A DNA stretch of 64,000 bases from Variovorax paradoxus NBRC 15149 (GTDB taxonomy: Bacteria > Pseudomonadota > Gammaproteobacteria > Burkholderiales > Burkholderiaceae_C), in assembly GCF_001591365.1 (NCBI RefSeq), contig NZ_BCUT01000006.1, forward strand, positions 248,001 through 312,000, in the 5' to 3' direction. The translations under genes were made by a program, and so were the position numbers. Under the pieces are notes generated by a model. That model did no database searches and was not told the DNA's origin. It was given only the letters and a program-made list of their open reading frames with translations. This document shows, piece after piece, positions 41,037 to 48,994 of the stretch (within the stretch, counting starts at the first letter, position 1; each line of letters begins with the position of its first letter).

Positions 41037-41632
41037 AACACCGCAAAGCCCAGCAGCAGTGCGCCCGACAGCCGGTTGATGGACTGGAGCACCCGCGCAC
41101 CGAGCCTGTGCCGCACCATCGACACCACGGTCGACAGGCCCAGCCACCATATCGCCGACCCGAGGAAAACGCCCGCCACCATCGTCACGGCAGCGCCGCT
41201 GCCGCTGCTCGCATGTCCGGTGCCGATCGATGCGAACACCGCGACGAAGGAAAGGATCGTCATCGGATTCGCGAGCGTGAGCATGAACACCGACAGTACG
41301 GCTTTGAGCGGCGTGGCGGCGTCCTGCGCGGCGCGGGCCTGGGTGGCGGCCGGCGCGCGCAGCAGCTGCACGCCCATCCATGCCAGGAAGGCCGCGCCGC
41401 CGAGCGCCAGCGGCACGCGCGCCGCCACCATGGACGAGATCACCGCCGACACGCCGAACGCGCCGATGGCGCCGTAGCACGCATCCGCCAGCGCGGCGCC
41501 GAGGCCGCTGAAAAAACCGATGGCACGGCCGTGCGCAAGCGTGCGCTGGATGCAGAGCAGCCCGATGGGGCCCACGGGTGCGGCGATCGACAGCCCGATG
41601 ACCAGGGCCTTGAGGAAAAGAGAAAAGTCCAT
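41009..41632 (-). CDS. LysE family amino-acid exporter
   Basis: 207 residues with about six membrane segments. AAPVGPIGLLCIQRTLAHGR near residue 17 is the conserved family motif and LANPMTILSFVAVF near 120 its second hallmark. It exports an amino acid or derivative by proton-driven antiport. It is divergent from an Lrp/AsnC regulator 107 bp away, the common arrangement by which such exporters are switched on by their substrate. Its end overlaps the DUF418 gene on the other strand. Confidence 0.92.
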   Translation of the reverse strand: MDFSLFLKALVIGLSIAAPVGPIGLLCIQRTLAHGRAIGFFSGLGAALADACYGAIGAFGVSAVISSMVAARVPLALGGAAFLAWMGVQLLRAPAATQARAAQDAATPLKAVLSVFMLTLANPMTILSFVAVFASIGTGHASSGSGAAVTMVAGVFLGSAIWWLGLSTVVSMVRHRLGARVLQSINRLSGALLLGFAVFQLSALLSR

Positions 41633-41739
41633 GCCTTCGATTGTTCGGCGCCACCTTCATGGCGAGAATGACGGAATTAAGGCGCGCAGCGTGCCTGGCC
41701 TGAAATCGGAAGTGAAATTCCCAACTGCACCTTAGATTC

Positions 41740-42198
41740 ATGGAAATCGACTCCAAGAACTGGCAAATCCTCGACGCGCTCCAGCAGGACGCGCGCACCT
41801 CGCTGACGGCGCTGGCGCGGCAGGTGGGCTTGTCCGTGCCCTCGACCTCGGAGCGCGTGAAGCGGCTCGAGGAGGCCGGCGTGATCGAGGGCTACCGCGC
41901 GGTGGTTCCGCCGCGCAAGGCGGGCTACACGGTGGCGGCGCTGATCGGCATCACGACCGCGCAGCCCGACAAGGCCCGGCTGCTGAAGCTGCTCGACGGC
42001 CGGCGCGAGGTGCTCGAGTGCTTTCACGTCACGGGCCAGGACTCCTATGTGCTGAAGGTGGTGGCCCGGGACATCGAGCATCTCGAGGCCTTCGTGAGCA
42101 GCATCAACCACCTGGGCGAGACGCGCACATCGATCGTCATGTCGGTGCCGATCCCGGCGCGCGCGGTGGCGGTGCCGGCGGGCGCCGTGCCCGGCTGA
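41740..42198 (+). CDS. Lrp/AsnC family transcriptional regulator
   Basis: 152 residues: HTH at about 5-60 (DSKNWQILDALQQDARTSLTALARQVGLSVPSTSERVKRLEEAGVI) and a RAM ligand-binding domain at about 70-140 (GQDSYVLKVVARDIEHLEAFV). It probably senses an amino acid and controls the divergent LysE exporter. The 107-bp intergenic region is AT-richer than its flanks, but I could not identify a clear Lrp box. Confidence 0.93.
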   Translation: MEIDSKNWQILDALQQDARTSLTALARQVGLSVPSTSERVKRLEEAGVIEGYRAVVPPRKAGYTVAALIGITTAQPDKARLLKLLDGRREVLECFHVTGQDSYVLKVVARDIEHLEAFVSSINHLGETRTSIVMSVPIPARAVAVPAGAVPG

Positions 42199-42217
42199 GG
42201 CGCTGCGGCGCGCTGCG

Positions 42218-43279
42218 TCAGGCCGCCGCCGCGCCCTGGAGCGGATCGGCCTCGATGCGCATCTTCGGCAGGAACTGCGGGTACTCGCGCTGCATGAAGT
42301 CGAGGAGCCCTTCGCGCACGGTGCAGCGCAGGTCGAAGGCCAGGCCCGATGTGGCGGCGGTGCACAGCACGCGAACCTGCATGCTGCGCTCGGTGGCGTC
42401 GGTCACGCGCATGTTGAAGAAGCGGCCGTCCCATTCGGGCGCCGCCTTCACGATGCGCTCGACCTCTTCGCGCAGCGGCGCGAGCGGCATGCCGTAGTCG
42501 ACGTAGACGAAGACGGAGCCCAGCAGCTGCGAGGAATGGCGCGTCCAGTTCTGGAACGGCTTCTCGATGAAGTAGCTGAGCGGCAGGATCAGGCGCCGGT
42601 CGTCCCAGATCTTGAGCACCACGAAGGTGCCCGTGATCTCCTCGACGCGGCCCCATTCGCCCTCGACCACCAGCACGTCGTCGATGCGGATCGGCTGGGC
42701 CAGCGCGATCTGCAGCCCGGCGATCAGGTTGCTGAACACCGGCTTGGCCGCGAGGCCCGCCACGATGCCGATCACCCCCGCGGAGGCCAGCAGGCTCGCA
42801 CCCACCTGGCGCGCGCCCGGAAAGGTCATGAGCATCATCGCGCCGCCGGCCACCAGCACCACCGACATGGCCGTGCGCGCGAGCACGCGCGTCTGCGTGA
42901 GCACGCGGCGCGCCTGCAGGTTGTCGGCAACGTCGGAGGGATGCTGCGCGAGTACGCCGTCGGCAAAGCCGCTGATGGCCCGCACCGCGAGCCAGGTGGT
43001 CGCGGCGATCAGCAGCAGGCCGTTGAAATGCCGCACGCTGCCAAGGAAGCGCAGGTCCTCGGGCGCGGCCTGGAAGATGAGCAGCAGCGCCACCAGCGGC
43101 AGCACCAGCCGCGCCGGTGCGTTGCAGTTGACCACCATCGCGTGCACCGCGGGCGCGGGGCGGGTGATGCGTTTCAGCACAAGGCCGCCGATGCGGTGGA
43201 CCAGGAGAGCGAGCGGGACGGCGACGAGAACGGCAATCCAGGTGCCGAACCAGGGGTGGGCAAGTATCTCTTGGGTCAT
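42218..43279 (-). CDS. MscS family mechanosensitive channel
   Basis: 353 residues. About four membrane segments lead into the pore helix GASLLASAGVIGIVAGLAAKPVFSNLIAGLQIALAQPIRIDDVL (about 160-205), the family's conserved part, then the beta domain EGEWGRVEEITGTFVVLKIWDDRRLILPLSYFIEKPFQNWTR and a soluble C-terminal domain. It should open under membrane tension to release solutes during hypo-osmotic shock. Its start overlaps the stop of the FUSC gene (TGATG), so it is translated from the suhB-FUSC-mscS message. Confidence 0.93.
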   Translation of the reverse strand: MTQEILAHPWFGTWIAVLVAVPLALLVHRIGGLVLKRITRPAPAVHAMVVNCNAPARLVLPLVALLLIFQAAPEDLRFLGSVRHFNGLLLIAATTWLAVRAISGFADGVLAQHPSDVADNLQARRVLTQTRVLARTAMSVVLVAGGAMMLMTFPGARQVGASLLASAGVIGIVAGLAAKPVFSNLIAGLQIALAQPIRIDDVLVVEGEWGRVEEITGTFVVLKIWDDRRLILPLSYFIEKPFQNWTRHSSQLLGSVFVYVDYGMPLAPLREEVERIVKAAPEWDGRFFNMRVTDATERSMQVRVLCTAATSGLAFDLRCTVREGLLDFMQREYPQFLPKMRIEADPLQGAAAA

Positions 43280-45519
43280 CAGGCGGGGGTCGTGGCTGCT
43301 TCTGTTGTCTCGTCCAGGTGTTGAAGGATGCGCGCCGCGTCGTCGCGCAGCTGCGTCGAGAGTGCCGTGGCCAGGTCGAGCCGGCGCAGCAGCCAGGGGC
43401 TGATGTCGTTGTCGAACGGGTCGGGCAGGGGAATCGGGCCGCCCACGGTGGTGGAGCCGGTGCTTTCAGGGAGCGAGGGGCCGGTGGTCGGCGCGCTGCC
43501 GATGGCGGCCTCGATGCGCTGCGCGGTGCGCGCGAGCGGGCCTTCGATCTCGGCGGCCGTGAGCCGGTCGCGCCTGAGCACCAGCATCGACTTGACGGCG
43601 CTGAGCTGCGCGAGCAGCTGATAGCTGTGCGCCTGCAGGTGTTCGAGCGGCTCCAGCGGCGGCTGCACCGCGCGCGGCTCCGACAGCGAACGCTGCGTGG
43701 CCTGCACCAGCGCCGAGAGGCTGTCGTAGGCCTCGCGGCGCGCGAGCCGCCATTCGAGCTCGGGGCTGCTATCGACGGCCTGCAGCTGGCCGAGGCCGAG
43801 CGCCAGCCGTGCATGGCGCGCCTGCGCGGTGAGCGTGCGCGCCACCAGCGCCGGAATCTGCCCGCGCTCCCACGAGGGCAGCACATAGCAGAAGCCCCAG
43901 GCCAGCGCGGCGCCGATCAGCGTGTCGGCAATGCGCTCGAACAGCGCGAAGATGGGCGCGGCGCCCACGTTGAGCATGTGCGCCTGCACCAGGCCCAGCA
44001 CCGTGGCCGCCACCGCCGTGATCAGGTAGCGCCGCACCGCAAAGCTGTGGGCAATGGCCTGCGCCACCGTGAGGATGACCAGCAGCGCGAGCGGCGACGG
44101 ATGCGCCGAGAGCAGGCCCACCGCGAGCACGCTGCCCAGCAGCGTGCCGGCGACGCGGCTGTTGCGCCGTTCCAGCGTCTGCGAAAGGCTGCCGCGCAGC
44201 ACCACCACGATGGTCAGCAGGATCCAGTAGTCGTGCGAACCCCAGGGCAGCGACACCGCAATCGTGTAGCCGGCCGCAATGGCCAGGGCCGCGCGAATCG
44301 CGTGGCGCAGCGGCGGCGCGTCCCAGCGCCACAGCGCGAGAAAGGGCCGCAGCGACCAGTCGGTCGGGCTCACGAACATCTGCCAGTTGGCGCGCACCAC
44401 CGCAAGATTGGGCTCGGCATCGCCGCGCGCCATGGCCGACAGGCGCAGCACCTCGTCGTTGATGTGGCCGATGCGGCTGGCCAGGCCGCGCGCGAGCATG
44501 GCGGCGTTCGGGCCCGGCAGGCCGTGGCTGGCGATATGGTCTTCGCCCGAAAGATGGATCGACGCGAGCCGCGGGCGCCGGTCGGCCACCGGCTCGGGCT
44601 GGCGGCCCATCAGCAGCGCGTCGCCGAGCGCGGTGGTGTCGTCGGCCAGCTCCTCGAGCACGCGGCGCATCTCGATGAGCGCCTCGGCGTGCGCGGGATG
44701 GCTCTTGAGCGCGTCCAGGTCGAGCTCGCTCGCGAGCAGCTGGTCGCGCATCTCGAGCACGATCACCAGCATGGCGGCCAGCCGCTGCCGGCGCGGCGTG
44801 CGCGGCGATTCGAGCACGATGTCGCGCGTGGCCTGCAGCTGGTCGGCCAGCGCGGCCTGTTCGCGCAGCAGCCGGCCCAGCAAAGGCGCGGGGGTTTCGC
44901 GGATGTCGCTGGTGTCGTCGCGCGGCGTGAACTGGCTGGCCTCGGTGCGCATCAGCGCGGCCAGCGAATACAGCACGTCCGAGACCGACTGCACGCGAAA
45001 GCGCGAATTCAGCGCATGGTTGGCCAGCGTGGCCCAGATCACGTAGAGCCCGGCGCCGATGCCGAAGTGCCAGGTGCGCTCGAGCGCCTCGGCCATGCCG
45101 CTGGGTGCGGGCGTGGCCATCGAGAAGATCATCGAGAACATCACCGCGATGGCGATGGGGATGCCGCGCTTGCCCCATGCCATCGCCAGGAAGGCGACGA
45201 AGGTGGCGGGCACCAGCACCAGGCCCAGGCGAATGGGCGCGGCGTGCAGCAGCTGCACCAGGAAGAACAGCGGCAGCCCGATCAGCGGGGCCGGCAGCAT
45301 CTGGAAGAACTTGCCGCGGCGCGGGCCGGGCAGGTCGGGCGGGGCCGTGACGATCACGCCCACCGCGGCGGCCGAGGCCGCGACGGCGCCGAGCCACAGG
45401 TGCGCGCCGGCCGAGATCACGAGCAGGCCGAGCGCGACCGTGAGGCCGCTGGCGACGTACTGGCTCAGCGCAATGCGCAGCGCCGCACGGAAGCGGAGGG
45501 CGGCGCCTGGCCCCTGCAT
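43279..45519 (-). CDS. FUSC family inner-membrane transporter (YccS/AaeB-like)
   Basis: 746 residues with two clusters of membrane segments (about 15-185 and 405-545) separated by a large soluble region and ending in a C-terminal cytoplasmic tail: the duplicated layout of fusaric-acid-resistance (FUSC) proteins. SLPWGSHDYWILLTIVVVLRGSLSQTLERRNSRVAGTLLGS is the diagnostic stretch of the second half. Members export aromatic carboxylic acids or have unknown cargo. The ATG at 45519 overlaps the stop of the preceding inositol-monophosphatase gene by 1 nt (TGATG); the open frame extending further upstream in this phase is antisense to that gene. Confidence 0.9.
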   Translation of the reverse strand: MQGPGAALRFRAALRIALSQYVASGLTVALGLLVISAGAHLWLGAVAASAAAVGVIVTAPPDLPGPRRGKFFQMLPAPLIGLPLFFLVQLLHAAPIRLGLVLVPATFVAFLAMAWGKRGIPIAIAVMFSMIFSMATPAPSGMAEALERTWHFGIGAGLYVIWATLANHALNSRFRVQSVSDVLYSLAALMRTEASQFTPRDDTSDIRETPAPLLGRLLREQAALADQLQATRDIVLESPRTPRRQRLAAMLVIVLEMRDQLLASELDLDALKSHPAHAEALIEMRRVLEELADDTTALGDALLMGRQPEPVADRRPRLASIHLSGEDHIASHGLPGPNAAMLARGLASRIGHINDEVLRLSAMARGDAEPNLAVVRANWQMFVSPTDWSLRPFLALWRWDAPPLRHAIRAALAIAAGYTIAVSLPWGSHDYWILLTIVVVLRGSLSQTLERRNSRVAGTLLGSVLAVGLLSAHPSPLALLVILTVAQAIAHSFAVRRYLITAVAATVLGLVQAHMLNVGAAPIFALFERIADTLIGAALAWGFCYVLPSWERGQIPALVARTLTAQARHARLALGLGQLQAVDSSPELEWRLARREAYDSLSALVQATQRSLSEPRAVQPPLEPLEHLQAHSYQLLAQLSAVKSMLVLRRDRLTAAEIEGPLARTAQRIEAAIGSAPTTGPSLPESTGSTTVGGPIPLPDPFDNDISPWLLRRLDLATALSTQLRDDAARILQHLDETTEAATTPA

Positions 45520-46580
45520 CACTTGGCGGAAGCGTCGCCTTCGGAGGAGCCGCCGCCGGCCGGCGCGTCGCGGCGCACGCGCGTGAGCTTGCGCGGCACG
45601 GGCGCGGCCGGTGCGGCGGCGGGAGCGGGCGCCTCGCCGTCGAGCGGCGCGGCCGTCAGGTCGGTCACGGTGCTGCGGGCGTACAGGTCGACCGATTCGT
45701 CGGCACCGGGCCGCGCGGCGGCCGACACGGCGCGCACGCGGTCGCTGGCGCGCATCTTGTCGTCGATGCCCGCGAACCTGGAGTACTTGGCGAGCAGCGG
45801 CACCAATTGGCCGTAGATGCGCGGTGCGCCGGCCAGGCATTCGCGCTGCTCCAGGAAGTCGGGCTCGCCCGTGAAGTTGCCGATCAGGCCGCCGGCCTCG
45901 GTGACCAGCAGCGAGCCTGCCGCCACGTCCCAGGGATTGAGGCCCGTCTCGAAGAAGCCGTCGGTGAAGCCGGCCGCCACGTAGGCCAGGTCGAGCGCCG
46001 CGGCGCCGGGGCGGCGCAGGCCCGCCATGCGCGGCATCATGTCGGCCATGATGGCCAGGTACTGCTTGAAGTTGTCGCCGCTGCGGAACGGAAAGCCCGT
46101 GGACACCAGGCATTCGCTGAGCCGGGTGCGCTTGGACACGCGGATGCGGCGCTCGTTCATGTAGGCGCCGCGGCCCTTGGTGGCGGTGAACAGGTCGTTG
46201 CGGCTCGGGTCGTAGATGACCGCCTGCTCGATCTTGCCGCGCACCGACAGCGCGATGGAAACGCAGTAGACCGGGAAGCCGTGGATGAAGTTGGTGGTGC
46301 CGTCGAGCGGATCGATGATCCAGACGTAGTCGGAATCCTTGGCGCCATGCTCGGTGCCCGATTCCTCGGCCAGGATGCCGTGCCCCGGATACGCGCCAAG
46401 CAGCGTTTCGATGATGACCTGCTCGCTGGCGTGGTCGACTTCGGTGACGAAGTCGTTGACCTGCTTTTGCGAGATGCGCACGGCCTCGACGTCGAGGGCG
46501 GCGCGGTTGATGATGGCGCCGGCGGCGCGTGCGGCCTTGACGGCCACATTGAGCATGGGATGCAGGTTGGGGGACGACAT
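45519..46580 (-). CDS. suhB: Inositol monophosphatase family protein (SuhB-like)
   Basis: 353 residues. Metal ligands lie in GILAEESG (68-75) and DPLDGTTNFIHG (90-101), with NPWDVAAG (about 217-224) later, so the phosphatase site is complete. SuhB homologues hydrolyse inositol-1-phosphate and also take part in rRNA antitermination. The usual length is about 265; here about 80 extra residues form an Ala/Pro-rich C-terminal tail (DGEAPAPAAAPAAPVPRKLTRVRRDAP). First gene of the suhB-FUSC-mscS run and divergent from trmJ. Confidence 0.92.
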   Translation of the reverse strand: MSSPNLHPMLNVAVKAARAAGAIINRAALDVEAVRISQKQVNDFVTEVDHASEQVIIETLLGAYPGHGILAEESGTEHGAKDSDYVWIIDPLDGTTNFIHGFPVYCVSIALSVRGKIEQAVIYDPSRNDLFTATKGRGAYMNERRIRVSKRTRLSECLVSTGFPFRSGDNFKQYLAIMADMMPRMAGLRRPGAAALDLAYVAAGFTDGFFETGLNPWDVAAGSLLVTEAGGLIGNFTGEPDFLEQRECLAGAPRIYGQLVPLLAKYSRFAGIDDKMRASDRVRAVSAAARPGADESVDLYARSTVTDLTAAPLDGEAPAPAAAPAAPVPRKLTRVRRDAPAGGGSSEGDASAK

Positions 46581-46701
46581 TCTGGATTGTGGGAAGAACG
46601 GTGGGATAGGTCCCCTGGAGGCGACCCTGCGGTCCGGCGATGCGGGCGGCGAGAATCGGGCATTTTACCGGCTCCGCCGCCTCGTGTCTCCCAACCCCGC
46701 C

Positions 46702-47433
46702 ATGCGCACCCGTTTCATCCTGATCCAGACCAGCCACGCCGGCAATGTGGGCGCCGCCGCCCGCGCCATGAAAACCATGGGTTTCGACGACCTGGTGCTG
46801 GTCGCGCCAAGGTGGGCCAACGTGCTGCGGCGCGAGGAAACCATCCAGCGCGCAAGCGGCGCGCTCGACGTGCTGACCAATGCCCGCATCGTCGAAACGC
46901 TCGACGAGGCGCTCGACGGCGTCACCCACCTGTGCGCCACCGCCATGATCCCGCGCGACTTCGGCCCGCCCACGCGCACGCCGCGCGAGCACCTGGAGCC
47001 GCTCGCCAAGCAGGGCGAGCAGCACGTGGCCTTCCTGTTCGGCTCCGAGCGCTTCGGCATGCGCAACGAAGACGTCTACCGCTGCAACGTGGCGCTCAGC
47101 ATCCCCACCGATCCGAAGTTCGGCTCGCTCAACCTTGGGGCCGCGATCCAGGTGGTGGCCTACGAATGGCGGCTTGCGCTGGGCGGCTACGGGGTGCGCG
47201 ATGCCACCGCGCCCATCGAGGCGGCCGATGCCAAGGCGGTGGCCGGCATGCTCGAGCACTGGGAGCGTTCGCTGGTGGAGATCGGATTTCTGGACCCGGC
47301 GGCGCCCAAGAAGCTGATGCCGCGGCTGCAGCAGCTGTTCAACCGCGCCCAGCCCACGCCGGAGGAGATCCACATCCTGCGCGGCATCGCCAAGGCCATG
47401 GCCGACGCGGCGCGCGGGCCGCGCAATGGCTGA
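46702..47433 (+). CDS. trmJ: tRNA (cytidine/uridine-2'-O)-methyltransferase TrmJ
   Basis: 243 residues. SPOUT methyltransferase: the N-terminal TSHAGNVGAAARAMKTMGF, HVAFLFGSERFGMRNEDVYRC and IPTDPKFGSLNLGAAIQVVAYE are the three knot motifs, and HILRGIAKAMADAA is the C-terminal signature. It methylates the 2'-OH of nucleotide 32 of tRNAs using S-adenosylmethionine. It is divergent from suhB (121-bp gap) and followed by cysE after 80 bp, an arrangement common in betaproteobacteria. Confidence 0.95.
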   Translation: MRTRFILIQTSHAGNVGAAARAMKTMGFDDLVLVAPRWANVLRREETIQRASGALDVLTNARIVETLDEALDGVTHLCATAMIPRDFGPPTRTPREHLEPLAKQGEQHVAFLFGSERFGMRNEDVYRCNVALSIPTDPKFGSLNLGAAIQVVAYEWRLALGGYGVRDATAPIEAADAKAVAGMLEHWERSLVEIGFLDPAAPKKLMPRLQQLFNRAQPTPEEIHILRGIAKAMADAARGPRNG

Positions 47434-47469
47434 CAAAACCCCATCGGCGATACGCGAAGACGGCCGGCC

Positions 47470-47497
47470 TTAGACTTCGCGGCCCTATCGATATAAC
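47470..47497 (+). promoter_or_regulatory. Putative cysE promoter
   Basis: TTAGAC (47470-47475) and TATAAC (47492-47497) with a 16-bp spacer lie 17 bp upstream of the cysE ATG. The match to sigma70 is good for this GC-rich background and it sits in the only AT-rich stretch of the gap. Confidence 0.5.
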
Positions 47498-47513
47498 GAC
47501 AACAAAGGCTGCG

Positions 47514-48284
47514 ATGTTCTCTCGATTGCGCGCCGACATCCGGTGCATCCTCGAACGCGACCCGGCCGCGCGCAGCGCCTGGGAAGTGATCACGGTCTAT
47601 CCCGGCTTCCATGCCGTGGTGCTGCACCGCTGGGCGCACGCCTGTTGGACGCACGGCTTCAAGTGGCCGGCCCGCTTCATCGCGCACGTGGCGCGCGGGC
47701 TCACGGGCATCGAGATCCATCCGGCGGCGAAGATCGGCGAGCGGGTGTTCTTCGACCACGCAATGGGCGTGGTGGTGGGCGAAACCGCCGAGATCGGCGA
47801 CGGCTGCACCATCTACCAGGGCGTGACGCTGGGCGGCACCTCGCTCTACAAGGGCACCAAGCGGCATCCGACGCTGGGCAAGAACGTGGTCGTGAGCGCG
47901 GGCGCCAAGGTGCTGGGCGGTTTCGTCGTCGGCGACGGCGCCAAGATCGGCAGCAACGCGGTGGTCATCAAGCCGGTGCCGGCGGGAGCGACGGCGGTGG
48001 GCATTCCTGCGCGCATCATTCCGTCGAAGGCCGGCGAGAGCGCCGACGTGGCGGCGCCGCAGAAGTTCTCCGCCTACGGCATCACGCAGGAGGACGACCC
48101 GCTGAGCCAGGCGATGCGCGGGCTGATCGACAACGCCGCGGGCCAGGAACACCAGATCGCGCTGCTGTGGCAGGCCATCGAGAAGCTGTCTGCGCATCCC
48201 GGCACCAAGGACTGCGTGCCCTGCGACGCGGCGCGTGATGAGAGCTTCGAGGCGGAGAAGCTGACGCAGCTGATCGGCAAGTAG
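47514..48284 (+). CDS. cysE: Serine O-acetyltransferase
   Basis: 256 residues. The N-terminal helical part (MFSRLRADIRCILERDPAARSAWEV) is followed by the left-handed beta helix built of hexapeptide repeats from about 65: GIEIHPAAKIGERVFFDHAMGVVVGETAEIGDGCTIYQGVTLGG is the typical active-site segment. It makes O-acetylserine from serine and acetyl-CoA, the first step of cysteine synthesis. The length is like the short EpsC-type enzymes plus a C-terminal extension containing CVPCDAARDESFE. Followed by a palindromic repeat element. Confidence 0.95.
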   Translation: MFSRLRADIRCILERDPAARSAWEVITVYPGFHAVVLHRWAHACWTHGFKWPARFIAHVARGLTGIEIHPAAKIGERVFFDHAMGVVVGETAEIGDGCTIYQGVTLGGTSLYKGTKRHPTLGKNVVVSAGAKVLGGFVVGDGAKIGSNAVVIKPVPAGATAVGIPARIIPSKAGESADVAAPQKFSAYGITQEDDPLSQAMRGLIDNAAGQEHQIALLWQAIEKLSAHPGTKDCVPCDAARDESFEAEKLTQLIGK

Positions 48285-48312
48285 AGTTTCGGGATCCCGT
48301 TGTCCAGGGCGC

Positions 48313-48408
48313 GTGCACAGGCCACCGGGTACTCCCCTCCGCGAATGTCCCCCGGCCTTCGGCCTCCTCCTTGATTTCGCTGCGGGGAGCACCCGATGCC
48401 CTGTGCAC
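48313..48408. repeat. Palindromic element between cysE and cadR
   Basis: Two 32-nt arms (48313-48344 and 48377-48408) are inverted repeats differing at 5 positions; both end in GTGCAC and include CTCCCC. The 32-nt loop contains a small GGCC-TTC-GGCC stem. The element lies between two convergent genes and could terminate transcription from both sides. Its sequence is unrelated to the copies at 21334 and 61700. Confidence 0.8.
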
Positions 48409-48447
48409 GAGGGCACGCTCGTTGTGCATCGCTGAACTACATCACCC

Positions 48448-48921
48448 TCAAGCCGAACGCTTCGCGGATGCGCTGTGCAGCGACCCATGCACATGTCCCG
48501 CGTGCTGCCCGAAAGGCTCGGCCGCGGGCGCGGCGGTGTCCAGCTCCTGCAGGATGCCGCAGTTGCGTGCCGATTCGGCGCCGCAGCACTGCTGGCGCAG
48601 CGCCTTCAGCTGCTTTTCCAGCGTCTTGAGCTCGCGGATGCGCGCGGCCACGTGGCCGATGTGGTCGTCGAGCAGCTGGTTGACCTCGCCGCAGTCTTCG
48701 CCCGGCGCATCGCGGAACCTGAGCAGGCTGCGGATCTCGTCGAGCGTCATGTCCAGCGAACGGCAGCGGCGGATGAAGCCCAGGCGCTGCGCATGCTCGT
48801 CGTCGTAGATGCGGTAGTTGCCTTCGGTGCGCGCGGGCGCGGGCAGCAGCTGCTCGCGCTCGTAGTACCGGATGGTTTCGACCGGCGTGTTCGCGGCCTT
48901 GGCCAGATCTCCGATTTTCAT
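48448..48921 (-). CDS. cadR: MerR family Cd(II)/Pb(II)-responsive regulator
   Basis: 157 residues. MerR helix-turn-helix at 1-70 (MKIGDLAKAANTPVETIRYYEREQLLPAPARTEGNYRIYD), dimerisation helix, then metal-binding cysteines Cys77, Cys112 (with Cys113) and Cys121, the spacing of CadR/PbrR. A His-containing tail (HAGHVHGSLH) resembles the CadR C-terminus. It should bend the long-spacer promoter of the divergent P-type ATPase gene at 48995 when it binds Cd2+, Pb2+ or Zn2+. Divergent gap 73 bp. Confidence 0.92.
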   Translation of the reverse strand: MKIGDLAKAANTPVETIRYYEREQLLPAPARTEGNYRIYDDEHAQRLGFIRRCRSLDMTLDEIRSLLRFRDAPGEDCGEVNQLLDDHIGHVAARIRELKTLEKQLKALRQQCCGAESARNCGILQELDTAAPAAEPFGQHAGHVHGSLHSASAKRSA

Positions 48922-48956
48922 GATGCGGCAAGATGAATGAGTGGAGGAATCGTCGT

Positions 48957-48987
48957 TTGACTCTACACCTGCTTCAGGGTTTCCAAT
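48957..48987 (+). promoter_or_regulatory. MerR-type promoter/operator of cadA
   Basis: TTGACT (48957-48962) and TCCAAT (48982-48987) are 19 bp apart, the over-long spacing used by MerR regulators. The operator dyad ACTCT-N11-AGGGT (48960-48980) fills the spacer. The predicted transcription start near 48994 coincides with the ATG at 48995, which implies a leaderless or very short leader message. Confidence 0.75.
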
Positions 48988-48994
48988 CGGATTC

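Noticed and set aside
45520..47436. N-terminal extension of the FUSC frame up to 47436, making a 1385-residue protein
   Set aside because: The extension runs antisense through trmJ and out of frame through suhB. The FUSC domain begins at the ATG at 45519, which overlaps the suhB stop as expected for a coupled operon.
48941..48994. Upstream start of cadA (18 extra codons)
   Set aside because: The ATG at 48941 precedes the -35 of the only good promoter, and the added residues show no family-like features.
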